6,496 nucleotides of DNA from JASFQI01 sp050115555 (GTDB lineage Bacteria > Desulfobacterota > DSM-4660 > Desulfatiglandales > HGW-15): the NCBI GenBank assembly GCA_050115555.1, contig JASFQI010000291.1, forward strand, positions 1 to 6,496. The letters are read 5' to 3'. Shown one piece after another: positions 6,284 through 6,496 of the stretch (position 1 is the stretch's first letter; every line of letters begins with the position of its first letter). The position numbers and the translations under genes were made by a program. The notes under the pieces are model-generated. The model was not told the origin of the DNA, ran no database searches, and saw nothing but the letters and a program-made list of their open reading frames with translations.

Positions 6284-6496
6284 TTACCCCCCTTCACGCA
6301 GCAGATCCTCGAAAGGATTGCTGTACCCTTCCTGCTTGGGAATCACGCCGGAAAGCCCCTTACCCCCTTCCCGCGTCCGGGCGATATCGGCGAACATGGC
6401 CTTGGAGATCGCTGCCATCAGACCCATCTGTGCAACATCCTCGAGCATGGCCACGGCGTCTTCCAGGACCTTCTCCGCCCGCTTCTGAATGCGGCC
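6284..6496 (-). CDS. kamD: Lysine 5,6-aminomutase alpha subunit, C-terminal 70 residues
   Basis: The window's right edge cuts this gene; only the last 70 residues and the TAA at 6286-6284 are seen. The frame reads without interruption from the edge: RIQKRAEKVLEDAVAMLEDV, then FADIARTREGGKGLSGVIPK and a short tail, YSNPFEDLLREGG. The GGKGL-GV-x-K and Y-NPF pattern is characteristic of the C-terminus of lysine 5,6-aminomutase alpha subunits, which are about 510-520 residues long. The alpha subunit carries most of the substrate- and PLP-enclosing TIM barrel, which lies outside the window. Translation of kamE starts 4 nt after the stop, so the two subunits are almost certainly co-translated from one message. 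The very short fragment limits confidence, but the adjoining beta subunit makes the call firm. Confidence 0.88.
   Translation of the reverse strand, partial: GRIQKRAEKVLEDAVAMLEDVAQMGLMAAISKAMFADIARTREGGKGLSGVIPKQEGYSNPFEDLLREGG
6287..6294 (-). promoter_or_regulatory. Ribosome binding site of kamE
   Basis: AAGGGGGG on the minus strand, inside the last codons of kamD and 7 bases from the ATG at 6279. It favours that ATG over the in-frame GTG at 6297. Confidence 0.65.

Overview
The window carries the 3' part of an anaerobic lysine-fermentation operon on the minus strand, from the right edge to about 2407, next to a patch of decayed insertion sequences on the plus strand, from the left edge to about 1821. 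No rRNA, tRNA or CRISPR array was seen. The core genes are GC-rich. Two things point loosely to an anaerobic bacterium of the Desulfobacterota (deltaproteobacterial) type: the lysine-fermentation pathway, and IS1634-like and IS110-like transposases beside short intergenic heptamer repeats. The taxonomic guess is weak.

Operon, in transcription order (right to left): the C-terminal end of kamD (lysine 5,6-aminomutase alpha), kamE (beta subunit with the cobalamin and PLP residues), kce (3-keto-5-aminohexanoate cleavage enzyme), kamB (probable aminomutase reactivase component) and kdd (3,5-diaminohexanoate dehydrogenase). KamD and KamE move the terminal amino group of beta-lysine from C6 to C5. 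Kdd oxidatively deaminates the product, and Kce exchanges it with acetyl-CoA to give acetoacetate and 3-aminobutyryl-CoA. KamB is thought to help keep the B12 enzyme active. kamD and kamE are 4 nt apart and kce and kamB overlap by 4 nt (ATGA). kamE to kce (62 nt) and kamB to kdd (203 nt) are wider gaps. kamA, kamC, the 3-aminobutyryl-CoA ammonia lyase gene and the CoA-transferase genes are not in the window; some may lie to the right of it.

The kamB-kdd gap is the most unusual stretch. It holds three different short tandem repeats (8-, 7- and 7-nt units, about four copies each) placed end to end without spacers. Inverted complements of two of them lie between the repeats and the kamB stop, so the intercistronic RNA could fold.

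Left of kdd is a 585-nt stretch without a convincing gene (1822-2406). Its left part follows an IS110-type transposase pseudogene split by one in-frame TGA. It contains several good hairpins and is a candidate for the structured, non-coding end of that element (possible bridge-RNA region). At the left edge is the C-terminal part of an IS1634-like DDE transposase, running off the window.
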